NCBI RefSeq assembly: GCF_024398015.1
Contig: NZ_CP073747.1
Coordinates: 816,501-880,500, forward strand
DNA from: Kordiimonas sp. SCSIO 12610
Lineage (GTDB): Bacteria; Pseudomonadota; Alphaproteobacteria; Sphingomonadales; Kordiimonadaceae
Reading direction: 5' to 3'
Length of the DNA stretch: 64,000 nucleotides
The notes beneath the pieces were generated by a model. The model was given only the letters and a program-made list of their open reading frames with translations. It did no database searches and was not told where the DNA came from. This document shows, in pieces, positions 25,675 through 32,828 of this stretch (its first letter is position 1; each line of letters opens with the position of its first letter). The position numbers and the translations under genes are program-made.

Positions 25675-28245
25675 TTAAAAAATAAACGTCGCTTCGTTTA
25701 GATCGTCCTGTGTGATGCCATTTAGGAAAACACTGTTTCCACCGCCTAAATCAATGGTGATACCATCCACTAGCTCCGATGCATTTGGAATGATAGCCGC
25801 AACAACATCGCTGACGTTTGCAAAATTGGTAATGGTTGAGGACAGATCGATAATATCTTCAGCAACGTTAAAGTCTGTGATCTGATCGATGCCGCTATTG
25901 GCAGCAAAAAAGAATGTATCGCTACCCACGCCGCCGGTTAGGGCATCGTCGCCCGCGCCCGCGAAAAGCGTGTCATCGCCAATGCCCGCATCAACGATGT
26001 CATTTCCAGTACCGTTGAAAAGCTCGTCATTGCCAGAGCCACCTGAAATACTGTCATTCCCGTCGCCGCCAAAGACCTGATCGTCGCCAGAGCCCGCATT
26101 GATTGTATCGTCACCGGGGGTAACATTGGCTGCGCCGCCAAAGATTGTATCGTTCCCTGCAAATGTGTTGATAACATCACTACCAAGTCCTCCGCCAACG
26201 ACATCGCTTCCGCTTGACGCAAAGATCGTATCGTTGCCTGAACCCGCAAATGCTACATCGCTCATCGCACCGAAAATTTCAAACGGGTCTACGGTGCCAT
26301 TAGGGATAACATTATCATTGAAGCTTCCGGTGATGATTAAGTCATTACCAGCGCCGCCGAAAATTGTGTCACTACCGTCAATCAGGAAGCTTCCATCTTC
26401 AAAGGCGAGGTTATCAGCGCTGTCACCGACGCCGTCCCCAACCAGAATATCGTCGCCTGCGCCGCCGCCGATGATATCATCGCCTTCACCACCCTGAAAA
26501 CTATCGGATCCGGTGTCACCTTCGCCGGCAAAAATCTGATCATTTCCGGTTCCACCATCGGCTACATCGTCACCCAGTCCACCCGATATGAAATCATTGC
26601 CATTACCGCCAATAAGCTGGTCATTATCTGCGTCACCGCGAAGTGTGTCATTGCCGTCGTTGCCAACAAGTGTGTCGTTACCGTCGTTACCGCGCAAAAT
26701 ACTGGATGTATTATCATCGTTGATGAAATCGTCGCCTTCACCGCCAACCAAATCAGCAGCGGATTGAGGATTGGAGACAGTGACCCCGGCCTCAATAAGG
26801 TTCTGAATTGTGACGGCTACGAAGCCGCTATTGCTCGCGCCATCGGTGTCCGTCGTAATAACAGGAACAAAAATAACCGGATTGGCTTCAAAATTAAAGG
26901 ATACTCCCTCGCGCACAAACAATTCGCCGCCAATGATTTCAAATCGGTCGTCGAATGTGGTGAAGGATACAATATCGCCGTCAAAATCGGTTGCTGATAA
27001 TGTTCCCACTGAAGCGCCGGATGTTGTATTTTCAGGAAGAGGGACAGCATTTAATTCCGGACCGGACGGGGCTTGGTTCGTTGTCAGGAGTTGGCCAAAC
27101 ACGCCGGACGCGGAACCATCTTCGTTTGCACCAAATAGTGTCAGGATTTGCCGACCGTTGAGAGCGGCCAAGCTAACGGACCCCGTCAGCGTGCTAAATT
27201 CGTTGACCATGAACTCGTCGCCGATAGGGGTGCCCGAGGCGTCAAATCGTTGCGCAAAAATATCCTGTGTATTGACCTGTAGTATTGAGATGTAGGCAAC
27301 AATAAACCCGCCGTCTTCTGTTGCGACGATCTCGGGGTTTAGCTGATCACCTGTTACAAAGGTGTTTACCTGCGTAACCGCGCCACCAACATTGGTATCG
27401 CCGTCAAAAACCCTTACAAAGACACCGTTTCCAACGCTGCCGTCGGTGCCATTTTGGTCTTGAAAAGCAATGGCGAAGTCACCGTTTTCCAGTGCAACAA
27501 CACGGCCATTTTGCTGGGAACTGTTGGTTACTGTATTGACCAGGATTTCCCCTGTTTGGGGCGTTCCATCTTCTGCGAAGCGTCGAAAGACAACGGCTTC
27601 GAGGTTGCTATCCACATTCGCGGCGTCAAAAGTGATGACGAAAGAGCCATCACTGAGCGTAGCAATGTCAGGTTCCTGTTGATTACCTGCTGTGGTTATG
27701 TTGACCTGAAATTCTGGAACAGTTTCATTACCGTTTGCGTCAAAAATTCTGGCGAGAACGCTGTTTCCGTCTGCATCATCGCCTGGCGAGGCCGCAGAGG
27801 TATAAGCCGCGACAAAACCGCCATTATCAAGGGCTTCAATAACAAGGTTATTCTGTAATCCGACCGAGGTGTCGTTAACGGCAAATTCGCTTGTGACGGG
27901 TGTGCCATCAGGTGTGAATACACGGGCTCTAAGCTCAAGGTTTGCAGCGCCGCTACCTGTTCGCCATGCGACTACGAAATTGCCATTTGCAAGCGTGATG
28001 ACTTCACCAAATACCTCTACGCTGGCGCTAGGGTCATGTACCAAAAAGGCTGGTCCAACAGGAGTGCCATCAGCGTTAAAAATACGGGCAAAAACATCAA
28101 AAGTACCGTTTTGATTACTATCGTAAACAACTACATAGTTTCCATTTTGAAGAAGCGTAGCATTCGGCCTGTCCTGAAGGTTGGTCGTGATGTCATTTAA
28201 CTGTTCTTCACTGCCTATCCTGTTTGGCGTCCCTAATTCTGGCAT
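25675..28245 (-). CDS. RTX calcium-binding protein, type I secretion substrate
   Basis: An 856-residue secreted protein. Residues 1 to about 390 hold about seven repeats of roughly 50 residues of the type GNFVVAW...RVFTPDGTPVTSEFAVN, likely beta-propeller-like. A cadherin-like domain follows (NQAPSGPELNAVPLPEN to FVAVTIQNL). From about 500 to 790 there are some twenty GGxGxDxxx nonapeptides such as LRGNDGNDTLVGNDGNDTL, which bind calcium as beta-rolls outside the cell. The end (DTFFFAANSGIDQITDFNVAEDIIDLS... and a final ATFIF) is the usual uncleaved type I secretion signal. There is no catalytic domain, so an adhesin or surface-layer role is more likely than a toxin. No ABC exporter genes are in the window. 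Confidence 0.93.
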   Translation of the reverse strand: MPELGTPNRIGSEEQLNDITTNLQDRPNATLLQNGNYVVVYDSNQNGTFDVFARIFNADGTPVGPAFLVHDPSASVEVFGEVITLANGNFVVAWRTGSGAANLELRARVFTPDGTPVTSEFAVNDTSVGLQNNLVIEALDNGGFVAAYTSAASPGDDADGNSVLARIFDANGNETVPEFQVNITTAGNQQEPDIATLSDGSFVITFDAANVDSNLEAVVFRRFAEDGTPQTGEILVNTVTNSSQQNGRVVALENGDFAIAFQDQNGTDGSVGNGVFVRVFDGDTNVGGAVTQVNTFVTGDQLNPEIVATEDGGFIVAYISILQVNTQDIFAQRFDASGTPIGDEFMVNEFSTLTGSVSLAALNGRQILTLFGANEDGSASGVFGQLLTTNQAPSGPELNAVPLPENTTSGASVGTLSATDFDGDIVSFTTFDDRFEIIGGELFVREGVSFNFEANPVIFVPVITTDTDGASNSGFVAVTIQNLIEAGVTVSNPQSAADLVGGEGDDFINDDNTSSILRGNDGNDTLVGNDGNDTLRGDADNDQLIGGNGNDFISGGLGDDVADGGTGNDQIFAGEGDTGSDSFQGGEGDDIIGGGAGDDILVGDGVGDSADNLAFEDGSFLIDGSDTIFGGAGNDLIITGSFNDNVIPNGTVDPFEIFGAMSDVAFAGSGNDTIFASSGSDVVGGGLGSDVINTFAGNDTIFGGAANVTPGDDTINAGSGDDQVFGGDGNDSISGGSGNDELFNGTGNDIVDAGIGDDTLFAGAGDDALTGGVGSDTFFFAANSGIDQITDFNVAEDIIDLSSTITNFANVSDVVAAIIPNASELVDGITIDLGGGNSVFLNGITQDDLNEATFIF

Positions 28246-28732
28246 TTACGTTACTCCTGGCAAGCGACTCAACTGGTTGGCTTGTTACTAAAAGAATGAA
28301 AACCTTGTGGTTAAGGCTAAATCGTTAAAATATGATGTGTATCTTAACGATTGATGAATTGGGCAACAAGCAAATATAGGGTATCATCTAACATATTGAT
28401 AAATATGTATTATTTTGAGACAATGTGGTCTGTTTTTCTCAAAATATCATTAAGTGAATAGAAGATGAATGGAATTAATATTATTCCCGAACCAACTATA
28501 GATTAGGAAAAACTCTTTTTATATCAATGTGTTGATATCATGACGTATTTGCTCAATCTATCGTGAAGTCAGCGTTTATTGAAATCAGTAATTTAGTCGC
28601 TATCTTAGAAGTGTAGGGTCATTCCTACGTTAATACCCTTTTGGGTGTTTCCTCCCTGAGCCTGGGCCACGCCGGTGTGCGTGGCCATTTTTTTGCCTAA
28701 TTGATAGCCTGTGAATGGAATAACGCCAGCAA
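28246..28732. other. Long intergenic region upstream of the RTX gene
   Basis: Nearly 490 bp with no protein gene. The left part is AT-rich and should hold the RTX promoter. The right part contains the candidate small RNA described at 28613-28693, transcribed away from the RTX gene. Confidence 0.6.
28613..28693 (+). ncRNA. Candidate small RNA with anti-Shine-Dalgarno motif
   Basis: An orphan transcription unit: TTGAAA (28579-28584), 16 bp, TATCTT (28601-28606), then three hairpins. Hairpin 1 is GTAGG/CCTAC (28613-28628), hairpin 2 AATACCC/GGGTGTT (28633-28649), then single-stranded TTCCTCCCTGAGCC, then a terminator stem GGCCACGC/GCGTGGCC (28665-28686) with seven T. Length about 80 nt. The exposed TCCTCCC could pair with ribosome-binding sites, as in the alphaproteobacterial suhB/ar14-type small RNAs, which have a similar overall plan. 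Membership in that family is a guess; the promoter-hairpin-terminator layout is directly visible. Confidence 0.6.
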
Positions 28733-29803
28733 TTATTCCGCTGCAACCCGAACGGTCTTTCCGAATTCACTCATCAGGTTTGCTGCAAACCGACTGAGCT
28801 TGCGTTGAATAGCATGAAACTGGGGTAAGGGCTCGAGGGTAATTTCATCCATATAAAGCGCGCGGTTGAGCTCAATTTGGATCGCATGAACCCCTTTCTT
28901 GGGTTTGCCGTAATGCTGTGTCGCATACCCACCCGCATAAGGAATATTGCGAACAACCTTAAATCCTTCGTTTATCAATAATTTCTCTGCAAGCGCGGTT
29001 AGCATGCTATCGCATGATGATCCCCAAACGTCACCCAGCACAATATCTGCGTCATGAGAGCGTGATTTTTTCTTGGTTAGGCCGCTGATTAACCGCGCGG
29101 CCTTGCCCTTTTTGTCACCGCTATCAGCGTGGTTTTTCTCTGCACTACGTTCGTTTGGGTCAGTCACAGATGGCATTGAATGACAATCGATTAATATAGC
29201 CTGCCCAAAGGTAGTTTTGCGTTCGCTGATCAAGTTTCGAAGCGCGTTATGATAACCATGATAGACATCATTAATGCGTTTTTCAGCTTCACGGGCTGGA
29301 AGAGGGCTATTGTATATTTTCTGGCCTGGGGCAACAAGCTCTGGAATAACGCCGAGGCCCGCCCGCACGCGGTGACTTTCGCGAACCATATTTTTATCCA
29401 GCATGGGGGAAAACATCGCGGGGTCTAATTCATCGGAAGCCCGGTTTAAGTCAACATAGGACCGACCATAGGTCGCGATGATTTGCGTGCCGCCAAACTG
29501 CGGTGCATGTTCAAAAAGTTTGTCTACCCACGCGTCTTCACTTATGCGCAGCATGTCTGCCGAAAGCTGGCTTTGCTCAACAAAGGTGGTGGGATAATGC
29601 CGCCCACTATGCGGTGCCGCAAAAATAAAAGGCGTTTTTGGGCCTGAATTGCGCTTAATCAGATAGGGTGCGTTGGGCGCGCGCGCAGGCTGCGGGTCAA
29701 ATTGGCGATTGCCTGCGTCGATGCTTTGAGTTTGCGTACGCTCACTTTTTTGGTCAGTTTCTTCAGACACAATAAAGGTCGTCCCTTTTACCCTTATGCG
29801 CAC
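28733..29803 (-). CDS. N-formylglutamate amidohydrolase family protein
   Basis: About 356 residues from GTG 29803, or 345 from GTG 29770, which has AAAAGGGACG upstream. The core starts FIFAAPHSGRHYPTTFVEQ and continues with EDAWVDKLFEHAP, ATYGRSYVDLNRA, ILIDCHSMPS, DIVLGDVWGSSCD and GGYATQHYGKP, matching the FGase family (HutG-like) that hydrolyses N-formyl-glutamate or other N-acylated amino acids using a metal-bound water. An insertion of about 40 residues rich in Lys, Ser and Asp (NERSAEKNHADSGDKKGKAA) between the CHSMP and GDVWG blocks is unusual. It is not in a histidine-degradation operon, so the true substrate is open. Confidence 0.85.
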   Translation of the reverse strand: MRIRVKGTTFIVSEETDQKSERTQTQSIDAGNRQFDPQPARAPNAPYLIKRNSGPKTPFIFAAPHSGRHYPTTFVEQSQLSADMLRISEDAWVDKLFEHAPQFGGTQIIATYGRSYVDLNRASDELDPAMFSPMLDKNMVRESHRVRAGLGVIPELVAPGQKIYNSPLPAREAEKRINDVYHGYHNALRNLISERKTTFGQAILIDCHSMPSVTDPNERSAEKNHADSGDKKGKAARLISGLTKKKSRSHDADIVLGDVWGSSCDSMLTALAEKLLINEGFKVVRNIPYAGGYATQHYGKPKKGVHAIQIELNRALYMDEITLEPLPQFHAIQRKLSRFAANLMSEFGKTVRVAAE

Positions 29804-29942
29804 TTATGGCAGGTATGCCAAACATACACGATTATATTGAAACGAAACAGCAACAGACTAACGACATTTAAAATATATGTCACGAGTGAATTTCGACCAT
29901 TGGTTTCTGTGTTTGGTGTTCGCTAACCAAAAAGCAAAGAAA

Positions 29943-29971
29943 AAGGCCAGGCAAACTGCCTGACCTTTCCA
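29943..29971 (-). terminator. Terminator of the TonB_C gene
   Basis: On the minus strand a GGTCAGGCAGTTTGCCTGGCC hairpin-type sequence is followed by TTTTTC, about 25 bp after the 29995 stop codon. Confidence 0.8.
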
Positions 29972-29994
29972 AAATAATTCCGATCGAAATCGAA

Positions 29995-30375
29995 TTATTG
30001 AGCAATTTTGTATGTTACTGGAACAACAAGAGTTTTTGAAGCAACACCGGCTGGAAGAGCAGGGAAGCTATCGAGGCCAAAGAGGCCAGTGATTGTTGCT
30101 CTGTCAAGGTTGCGGTTGCCTGATGTTTGAAGAAGTTCAACACCTGTTACAGCGCGGCTTGAAGATACTTTTACACGAACTTTAAGTTGGCCTTCGATAC
30201 CCGCACGTTTTGCGCGTAGTGGGTAGTTCATGTTGCTTACAATGTAATTGTGCGCTTGCGCGTTCCAGCCATTTTCAACGAGGTCGTTGTCAGCAGCAAG
30301 TTTTGCAGATGCTGGTGCCGCGATTGCAGTTGCAAGAACAGATGCAGCGAAAAGTGTGTTTACGAATTTAGTCAT
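29995..30375 (-). CDS. Exported TonB C-terminal-domain protein
   Basis: A 126-residue protein with a signal peptide (TLFAASVLATAIAAPASA, cleavage about residue 24) followed by a single TonB C-terminal domain: YIVSNMNYPLRAKRAGIEGQLKVRVKVSSSRAVTGVELLQTSGNRNLDRATITGLF (shown here in part: YPLRAKRAGIEGQLKVRV). Unlike TonB it has no membrane anchor that stays in the inner membrane and no Pro-rich linker, so it is a free periplasmic domain. No ExbB/ExbD genes are adjacent. It may bind TonB boxes or peptidoglycan, but its role is unknown. It is monocistronic with its own terminator and a 265-bp upstream region. Confidence 0.8.
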   Translation of the reverse strand: MTKFVNTLFAASVLATAIAAPASAKLAADNDLVENGWNAQAHNYIVSNMNYPLRAKRAGIEGQLKVRVKVSSSRAVTGVELLQTSGNRNLDRATITGLFGLDSFPALPAGVASKTLVVPVTYKIAQ

Positions 30376-30639
30376 TTTGGTGTCCTTTGAATTTCAAATC
30401 TGTAAATCAATCAGGTATTCGATCATTTGCTGTTATCGTCATCAGCCAAACAGCAATTTCTATGTCCATCATTTGTTGAGCACATGTTTAACGTTGGCGC
30501 GTTTCATAATTATGCAGCTTTTATGAATCAATTATTTTCTGCGGTTTCCAGCTATGCGTTTTAAGCATGGCTAACCGGTTATTTTTTAACGAAATTTTAA
30601 TGTTTTGATGGCGTGCACGCGTTCTTGGGAGTAAGGCAT

Positions 30640-30752
30640 GAAAAAAGCCCGATGGAGGTTAAACATCGGGCTAAAGGGCGCTATCGAAACGCTTGGAGGA
30701 GCGGGCGTGGAATAAATGAGCGGGAAGCAACCACACATCGGTAACGCTGATC
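30640..30752 (-). ncRNA. Candidate Fur-regulated small RNA
   Basis: On the minus strand: TTGACA (30784-30779), 15 bp, AATAAT (30763-30758), start near 30752, and a terminator with stem AGCCCGATG/CATCGGGCT (30672-30664 with 30654-30646) followed by six T. A Fur-box-like sequence fills the space between -35 and -10. The roughly 113-nt product has no good open frame and contains C-rich segments (CTTCCCGCTC, CGCCCGCTCCTCC and ACCTCC in the terminator loop) that could pair with ribosome-binding sites. This is the layout of iron-sparing small RNAs such as RyhB, PrrF and IsrR. Function and expression are inferred. Confidence 0.62.
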
Positions 30753-30753
30753 A

Positions 30754-30798
30754 AACCATTATTGCAAATGATAATCATTGTCAATTGCAATAATGGTT
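30754..30798. promoter_or_regulatory. Fur box inside a perfect 14-bp inverted repeat
   Basis: GCAAATGATAATCATTGTC (30764-30782) matches the Fur consensus GATAATGATAATCATTATC at 15 of 19 positions. It is flanked by a perfect inverted repeat: AACCATTATTGCAA (30754-30767) and TTGCAATAATGGTT (30785-30798). The minus-strand promoter for the candidate small RNA overlaps it. Confidence 0.65.
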
Positions 30799-30851
30799 GC
30801 CAAGGCATATTCATTTACCATTATAAGTCTGCGCTAATGCATTATGCCTTT

Positions 30852-30943
30852 GAACCTGTTGGTTCATAAAAACTCATCCCGCAATATGCGGGTGCTCTTA
30901 TGGGTATACGGAATTTGTGCGCTGACCAGAAGAACTGGTCAGC
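30852..30943 (+). repeat. Series of three short hairpins
   Basis: GAACC/GGTTC (30852-30865), CCCGCA/TGCGGG (30878-30892) and a perfect 9-bp stem GCTGACCAG/CTGGTCAGC (30921-30943) follow one another between the Fur-box repeat and the tandem repeat array. None has a T-run, so they are not standard terminators. Confidence 0.5.
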
Positions 30944-30988
30944 TTTGGGTGTCTTGTAATCCGGTCCTAAACGTGGTTACTGAAATTA

Positions 30989-31062
30989 GCCCAGTAATCG
31001 GCCTTATAATCGGGCCAGTAATTGAGCCAGTAACGAGGCCTTATAGTCGGACCATATAATCA
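30989..31062. repeat. Degenerate 12-13 bp tandem repeat, six units
   Basis: Six adjoining units: GCCCAGTAATCG, GCCTTATAATCG, GGCCAGTAATTG, AGCCAGTAACGA, GGCCTTATAGTCG and GACCATATAATCA, consensus about GGCCAGTAATCG. The array ends 16 bp from the stop codon of the EF-hand gene on the minus strand. Confidence 0.65.
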
Positions 31063-31077
31063 GCTTGGGGCTTTGGC

Positions 31078-32082
31078 CTATAAAATCATGCCTTTGGTAC
31101 GCAGATATTCATTAAGCGTTACCTTACCGTCTGAATTTTGGTCAAAATTTTCAAACTTTTCTCTTTTTTCCGCTGCATCGATTGAAAATTTGAAGGCACC
31201 CAGGCTGGCAATAACCTTTGTGCCTTGATCAAACGTTTTTGTATCGACATCAGCCACGTTTCTGCATGCTTCGGGCAGGTACGCGACCCGCTTTTCTGCT
31301 TTAACCGCATTTTTCAGAAAGAATATCTGGTTTTCTGGCACGGCGTCCATTTCCGCCTTTATCAGAATGCCGTCACCGTTCGCGTCATAGCTATTGAAAA
31401 TGGCATGCATGGTCTCGCGCTTTGGAATAATGATGGAGCCCGCGAATTCCCTAACCGATAATTTATTATCATTATTTTCGTCGAGGCGGCCAAATTCCAG
31501 CGTTCTATCGGATGCGCCCTGTGCGATCATCGCTTCCCGGCAGGGGCGGTCAGCCTCGCTTTGTTTGGCGACCTTGATAAAATCTTGCCCGTTCAGGTTT
31601 TGCGCACTGATCAGGTCGGCCACTGTTTCTTTCAAATCCCCCTCTATTTTGGAAATATCCACGTCGCTTGTCAGGTTTATTTTCCCGCTTTTGACCGTAA
31701 CGATATTTGTACTACTCGATAGCGGCGCCAAATATTCACTCAGGGAAACATACCCATCCGTGTTTTTGTCATACTGGGCAAAATTCTGGGCGACAATTGG
31801 GGGAACCTGTTCCGTGAAATAAGGGGGCAGGGTAAAAAGGGCCGCGCTTAAGGCGCCGCCCATGATTAAACCGGATATCAGCATTTTATAACTCCTTCTG
31901 TTTTCACCGAAGTATCCGTTCCTGAGGTAAACCGCTATCCCATCACGCAGCACCGAGCTCGCGCTCGCCCCTTCCATCCGGCAGGCCTCCATAAAGGCTG
32001 CTTTATCATCAGGCGATAGACGAAGTTCAATCACCTCTGTTTTCTTTGAAGGTGGGTTTTTGTGCTTTTGTGTGTCGCTCAT
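31078..32082 (-). CDS. RHH-TM-EF-hand membrane protein, putative calcium-responsive regulator
   Basis: A 334-residue protein with an unusual order of parts. Residues 16-53 look like a ribbon-helix-helix DNA-binding unit (VIELRLSPDDKAAFMEAC, then EGASASSVLRDGIAVYLR). A basic stretch (ENRRSYK) precedes one membrane helix at about 66-88. The rest, probably periplasmic by the positive-inside rule, carries four canonical EF-hand loops: 105-116 (YDKNTDGYVSLSEY), 201-212 (DENNDNKLSVRE), 233-244 (DANGDGILIKAE) and 314-325 (DQNSDGKVTLNE), each with acidic residues at positions 1, 3, 5 and 12. The sum suggests a one-component transmembrane regulator that reads external calcium. The RHH call is by pattern only; a membrane-tethered non-DNA-binding function is possible. 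Confidence 0.75.
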   Translation of the reverse strand: MSDTQKHKNPPSKKTEVIELRLSPDDKAAFMEACRMEGASASSVLRDGIAVYLRNGYFGENRRSYKMLISGLIMGGALSAALFTLPPYFTEQVPPIVAQNFAQYDKNTDGYVSLSEYLAPLSSSTNIVTVKSGKINLTSDVDISKIEGDLKETVADLISAQNLNGQDFIKVAKQSEADRPCREAMIAQGASDRTLEFGRLDENNDNKLSVREFAGSIIIPKRETMHAIFNSYDANGDGILIKAEMDAVPENQIFFLKNAVKAEKRVAYLPEACRNVADVDTKTFDQGTKVIASLGAFKFSIDAAEKREKFENFDQNSDGKVTLNEYLRTKGMIL

Positions 32083-32306
32083 TCTAAACTCAATCGTTGG
32101 ATACAGCTCGGTACTCTGAGGAATTCAGGGTGTGCTGCTTGAAATAATGTCTACAATATATTTCGTGTCGCGAAACAGGATTTTCGTGTCCGGGAAGGGG
32201 GGAATAGTTTGTCGGGACAGGAGATGTGGGGCTGTTGCACTTGATCCTGAATGTCAGCACTTGGCGTCAGAGTTGTAAATTACCTGAAATCAGCCATGTG
32301 TATAAA

Positions 32307-32492
32307 ATGAACAAAAAGAAATTAGCCTTCAGCATTTTGATCTTTAGTCTATGCGCTTGGTGGATTGGATTTTTTCCAGCCATTGGCGGGTTTATTATCT
32401 GGTGGCTCGCTAATACGTTTGCTGCATCATTGGAACCAAAGGACAGATATCCACATCCTGATGATGACAAGTTAGATCAAGATTCAGTCTAG
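32307..32492 (+). CDS. Possible small membrane protein
   Basis: A 61-residue frame starting MNKKKLAFSIL with one or two hydrophobic segments (residues 6-34) rich in Trp and Phe, and an acidic tail (PHPDDDKLDQDSV). The N-terminal Lys run and hydrophobic core look like a genuine membrane protein, but no good ribosome-binding site precedes the ATG and longer in-frame starts exist (32226, 32298). Family unknown. Confidence 0.45.
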   Translation: MNKKKLAFSILIFSLCAWWIGFFPAIGGFIIWWLANTFAASLEPKDRYPHPDDDKLDQDSV

Positions 32493-32610
32493 TTTAGTTT
32501 GATCACACATAATGATTTCCGTGAACCAACTACAAGAATTATGAGTACAATTTCTGATCATTTGAAAGGCGTAAGATGTTACATTCCTGAGAAAGGAGTA
32601 GGCATAAATA

Positions 32611-32656
32611 AACCCGCAAAAGCGGGTTCAAATAAAAAACCACCTTTTCGGTGGTC
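32611..32656 (-). terminator. Twin terminators
   Basis: Two stem-loops in tandem, ACCACC/GGTGGT (32639-32655) followed by TTTTTTATTT, and AACCCGC/GCGGGTT (32611-32628) followed by TTTATTT, both oriented for minus-strand transcription. They end the transcript coming from 34100. Confidence 0.75.
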
Positions 32657-32668
32657 AAATAGGGAAAT

Positions 32669-32749
32669 CTATTTGGTTTTATCACGGATTTTCGTTTTAT
32701 CCGTTATGGCTGTTTTGGTTTTGTCGGTAATTAGCATTTGATTCTCCAT
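32669..32749 (-). CDS. Possible 26-residue peptide with TDKTK repeats
   Basis: A tiny frame MENQMLITDKTKTAITDKTKIRDKTK between the 32829 gene and the twin terminators. It has three DKTK units encoded by imperfect DNA repeats, and a purine-poor GGCGG upstream. It may be a leaderless relic of a repeat rather than a peptide gene; support is weak. Confidence 0.25.
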   Translation of the reverse strand: MENQMLITDKTKTAITDKTKIRDKTK

Positions 32750-32828
32750 AATAAGCCGCCCAAAATAATTTCCAACCCACATTTACAATATAGTATATTT
32801 TATCATACTTTACAAGGTGTTAACTGCC

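Noticed and set aside
30844-31059. Open frame of 71 residues with GPVIEPVT-like repeats
   Set aside because: The repeats come from the 12-bp tandem DNA array; the frame crosses three hairpins and has no ribosome-binding site.
32499-32741. Open frame of 80 residues on the plus strand
   Set aside because: Its middle (KPAKAGSNKKPPFRWS) is simply a translation of the two terminator hairpins at 32611-32656, and no ribosome site precedes it.
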